Below, in pieces: positions 61,636 through 64,000 of a stretch of DNA of 64,000 nt. A program made the translations under genes and the position numbers. This DNA is from Davidsoniella eucalypti (Eukaryota > Ascomycota > Sordariomycetes > Microascales > Ceratocystidaceae): positions 124,001 through 188,000 of the forward strand of contig RMBW01000046.1 of the NCBI GenBank assembly GCA_004009845.1. Reading direction: 5' to 3'. Within the stretch, counting starts at the first letter, position 1; every line of letters begins with the position of its first letter. A model generated the notes under the pieces. That model saw only the letters and a list, made by a program, of their open reading frames with translations. It was not told the origin of the DNA and made no database searches.

Positions 61636-63794
61636 TTAGTAGTCTAGTCCCGTTGGACCAGTCGAAGGTAGAGTAAATAGATCTTGCACGGGCCCCCAGC
61701 TAGGCAGTTCTTCTCCGGTCGCCGAAATCTTGACTTCAGCCTTGGCGATCTTGATGACCAAGCCGGGCACTTTGGACGGCTCGACCGGGTCTGTGCCATC
61801 CTTAGCTACACGAATGTGTAGATTCTTTTGTAAGAATGGCATGACGCTGTTTTCTTCGAGATCAAGGATCCAACCTGTCGAAATCATCTTCATCAAGGCC
61901 GATGTTAAGGGAATCGTGCCAACAATCTGGTTCTTGGGATTCCCCATGCCTAGCATGGCGAAAACACTAACAGTTCCAACCAAATTCTGAGCCGATCCCC
62001 ATGATGTCGAGCTATTGGGCGGAGGACCCACGAAAAAATGAATTGCAAATGTAGACTCCAAAGCACGGTTTGGTACATTGACGTTAACAAGCCATTCGGC
62101 ATATTTGTCGTCTTTGACGATAGCATCAATAGGCGGGTCAGGAATGAGCGAATGTCTTGAAAAGTCTGGTGCAGCGAGAAGAGTCTTGCCTTCCTGAATG
62201 CGGAACTTGGCCCGACGGCGGTAAGCATCCGACCGGCTCTCTCCGCGTTTGACTGAAGCTTTGAGGACCCCACCAACACCGGCGCGACCATACTTGGTCA
62301 CAATAGTGGAAACCAATGTCTTACGGGACATGGCGGCACTGCTACCATTAAGCGGATATCTAGCCGTTTCCTCGTATACATAGCCGAATGTCCGGGTGTC
62401 TCTGGCCATGTTGGAAGTCCAAAAGTTACCATCTTCGTCGGCATAGAACGGCGTTAGGGACGTGTTAGCATTAACTATCTCGCCAATCTCAGTTGTGTAA
62501 CTATTTTCTCCTGCAGCGTACTCTGAGATCCATTCATCGGGGTACATAGTTTGCCAGATAGCTGTCAAGCGATCGACATTGGTATGGTGCAGGAAGAACA
62601 CTGGGTCAAACGCCGAGAACGGGATATAGTACAAGTGACCTCTACCGCCTGATGCCACGTGAATAACGTCGTGGATGGCCTCGATAGACTCATGCGGTCG
62701 GCCCTCGGTGGTGTTAAACACCTTGCTGCTGAAAGCTTGGTATCCCTCATTTCGAGAGAGGAGGGTAAAGATGCGTTGTTGTAGAGAGTTTGTTTGAGCG
62801 TCAAGCTCCTTGGAGGCAAGCGCGTTTCGAGAGGACGAATCGGCTGTATTAGAAGTCGGATAACGTTGAGTAGTTTTCCAGACTTGGAACTAGTGATCAA
62901 TTGAGTTAGAGTGCCCACGATGAGATCCGCGGATTTTGGATTGAAGGGTACTTACTCCCACGTAGTGAAAGGCACTTGTATCCAAAGGGTTGAAGCGATA
63001 GCTATACAGAGGATTGGCAATATACTGTTTTCCTGCCGGTCCGTTAACCTTGATACCAGAGGTGGTGAACTCGGGCAAAAATATGCTTTCATCATCCGGG
63101 GGGTCCAATGCCCAATCCCAATATGGCATACGCCAGGTCTTGGCGGCTTTGGTATACAGGGCTCGTTCGGTACTGTTAGGGAACCAGGATGCAATTTCCT
63201 GTACATTATCATACAGAGTTTTCTATGCCAAGTCAGATATGGCAAATGGGAAAGACACTCAGAACTGTAGACTTACCTCTAGTAGGGCAAGGTAGGGACG
63301 GTGCCAGGTAGGAAACAAAACAGAGGAGTGAGTGCAGTAGCCCGTGTTAGTAGTCTGGGCGCTCTTGGGCTCAACGCCATTCCAAGACTGAAACGGAATG
63401 CCATGAATACCTTGAATAAGCAACTTATTAGTACATAGATACATATCAGTGAATATACTAACTTACCGGCGATTTGATAAAACGACAAAGCGTCGTCCTG
63501 GTCGGTATACTGCAGCATGCTTAGAGCCAACAAATATAGGTTCCAGCCATATGGATCACCACGCAACTGGCGGATCTCAAGGCGGTTAGGTGGCTCGCCG
63601 TCACCATCCGTCTCGATGCCCGTCACGATAATCCGGCCATTGAAGGTGGTGTCTCTCTTGGCAAAGATGCGCTGATGGGCATCAAAGCCATAGTTGTACG
63701 GGCCGACTTTGCCAGGGCTTGTGTTTGCTGGCTGAGCCGTTACCAGCGTCGCAGTCAACACCAGAATAGTGCTAATTATAGACAGTCGGGTCAT
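61636..63794 (-). CDS. Secreted tyrosinase (type-3 copper)
   Basis: Phenol oxidase with a binuclear copper centre; oxidises phenols and catechols to quinones, leading to melanin or cross-links. Minus-strand exons are 63,794-63,467, 63,410-63,277, 63,222-62,956 and 62,889-61,636 with introns of 56, 54 and 66 bases; phases agree and give 660 residues. A signal peptide is clear (MTRLSIISTILVLTATLVTA, cleavage near 20), so it is probably secreted. CuA ligands are His112 (IHGIPFQSW), His137 in Y-C-T-H, and His146 (FPTWHRPYLALLE); Cys135 two before His137 is placed for the Cys-His thioether known in N. crassa tyrosinase. CuB ligands are His316 and His320 (IEAIHDVIH) and a His of FFLHHTNVDRL near 344-345. 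The Y-x-Y motif (FGYVYEE, 413-415) marks the end of the catalytic domain. A C-terminal domain of about 240 residues follows, probably a shielding lid; KR458 and RRR467-469 are possible Kex2 sites. Confidence 0.95.
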
Positions 63795-64000
63795 GGTAAG
63801 TGATAAACAATAGAATGGAATGGGGTAACTATGATGAATAATGGATTTTTCTCGGTATGAAGTTATCTCTAGAATATGAGATCTGAGCGTCTCGAGGCAG
63901 TGTAAATATTGAAGACTTCGACAGGTCTTCAGACACAAAAGAAAGGATAGAAATGAAAGCGGATCTTGTCGGAAACGACACAAGATAGAAATGAAAGAAT
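63795..64000 (-). promoter_or_regulatory. Tyrosinase upstream region, cut by window edge
   Basis: The 206 bases before the tyrosinase start on the minus strand. The frame of the first exon stays open upstream to 63,983, but the signal peptide fixes the start at 63,794. No specific element was recognised. Confidence 0.4.

Noticed and set aside
61636..63794. Tyrosinase as part of a secondary-metabolite cluster
   Set aside because: Its neighbours are Sm D1, MTQ2 and a tRNA; no synthase, tailoring enzyme or pathway regulator is nearby.

Overview
This is nuclear DNA of a filamentous ascomycete. The genes have short GT-AG introns of 54-142 bases, an APSES regulator (StuA) of the filamentous-fungal type, a mitochondrial Ilv5, Sm D1 split by small introns, and a tRNA-Phe with a short intron after position 37. 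The StuA and tyrosinase sequences look most like Sordariomycetes, probably Hypocreales. That placement is an inference from memory of the families; no search was run.

Layout. Bases 1 to about 25,000 are AT-rich and hold no gene I can support, only short chance reading frames, a few homopolymer tracts and some slightly GC-richer islands. From about 25,400 the DNA becomes pyrimidine-rich and leads into stuA (27,928-29,785, with an in-frame upstream start at 27,697). A 4.5 kb gap follows, then an intronless coiled-coil gene of the fungal TACC/Slk19-like kind (35,236-37,731). Around 39.2-39.76 kb lies a broken RNase H domain of a LINE retrotransposon. A gamma-glutamyl phosphate reductase gene (proline synthesis, minus strand) occupies 40,083-41,539. 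An exon-like orphan piece sits at 43,774-44,050.

From 44,952 to 50,694 is a metabolic block: an MFS DHA1 exporter (+), a PLP enzyme of the serine racemase / threonine ammonia-lyase fold (-), and ketol-acid reductoisomerase ILV5 (-). If the PLP enzyme deaminates threonine, its product 2-oxobutanoate feeds the isoleucine branch on which Ilv5 acts. The next 5 kb (50.7-55.9 kb) is empty. The right end is compact: an uncharacterised LRR protein (+), a tRNA-Phe(GAA), the eRF1 methyltransferase MTQ2 (+), Sm D1 (-), and a secreted type-3 copper tyrosinase (-) that is complete and starts 206 bases from the window edge.

Most genes are housekeeping. No biosynthetic cluster, CRISPR array or intact transposon was seen. 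The most unusual features are the very large gene-free region beside a developmental master regulator, the complex stuA leader, the LINE relic whose catalytic motif is broken by one extra base, and the orphan exon pair.
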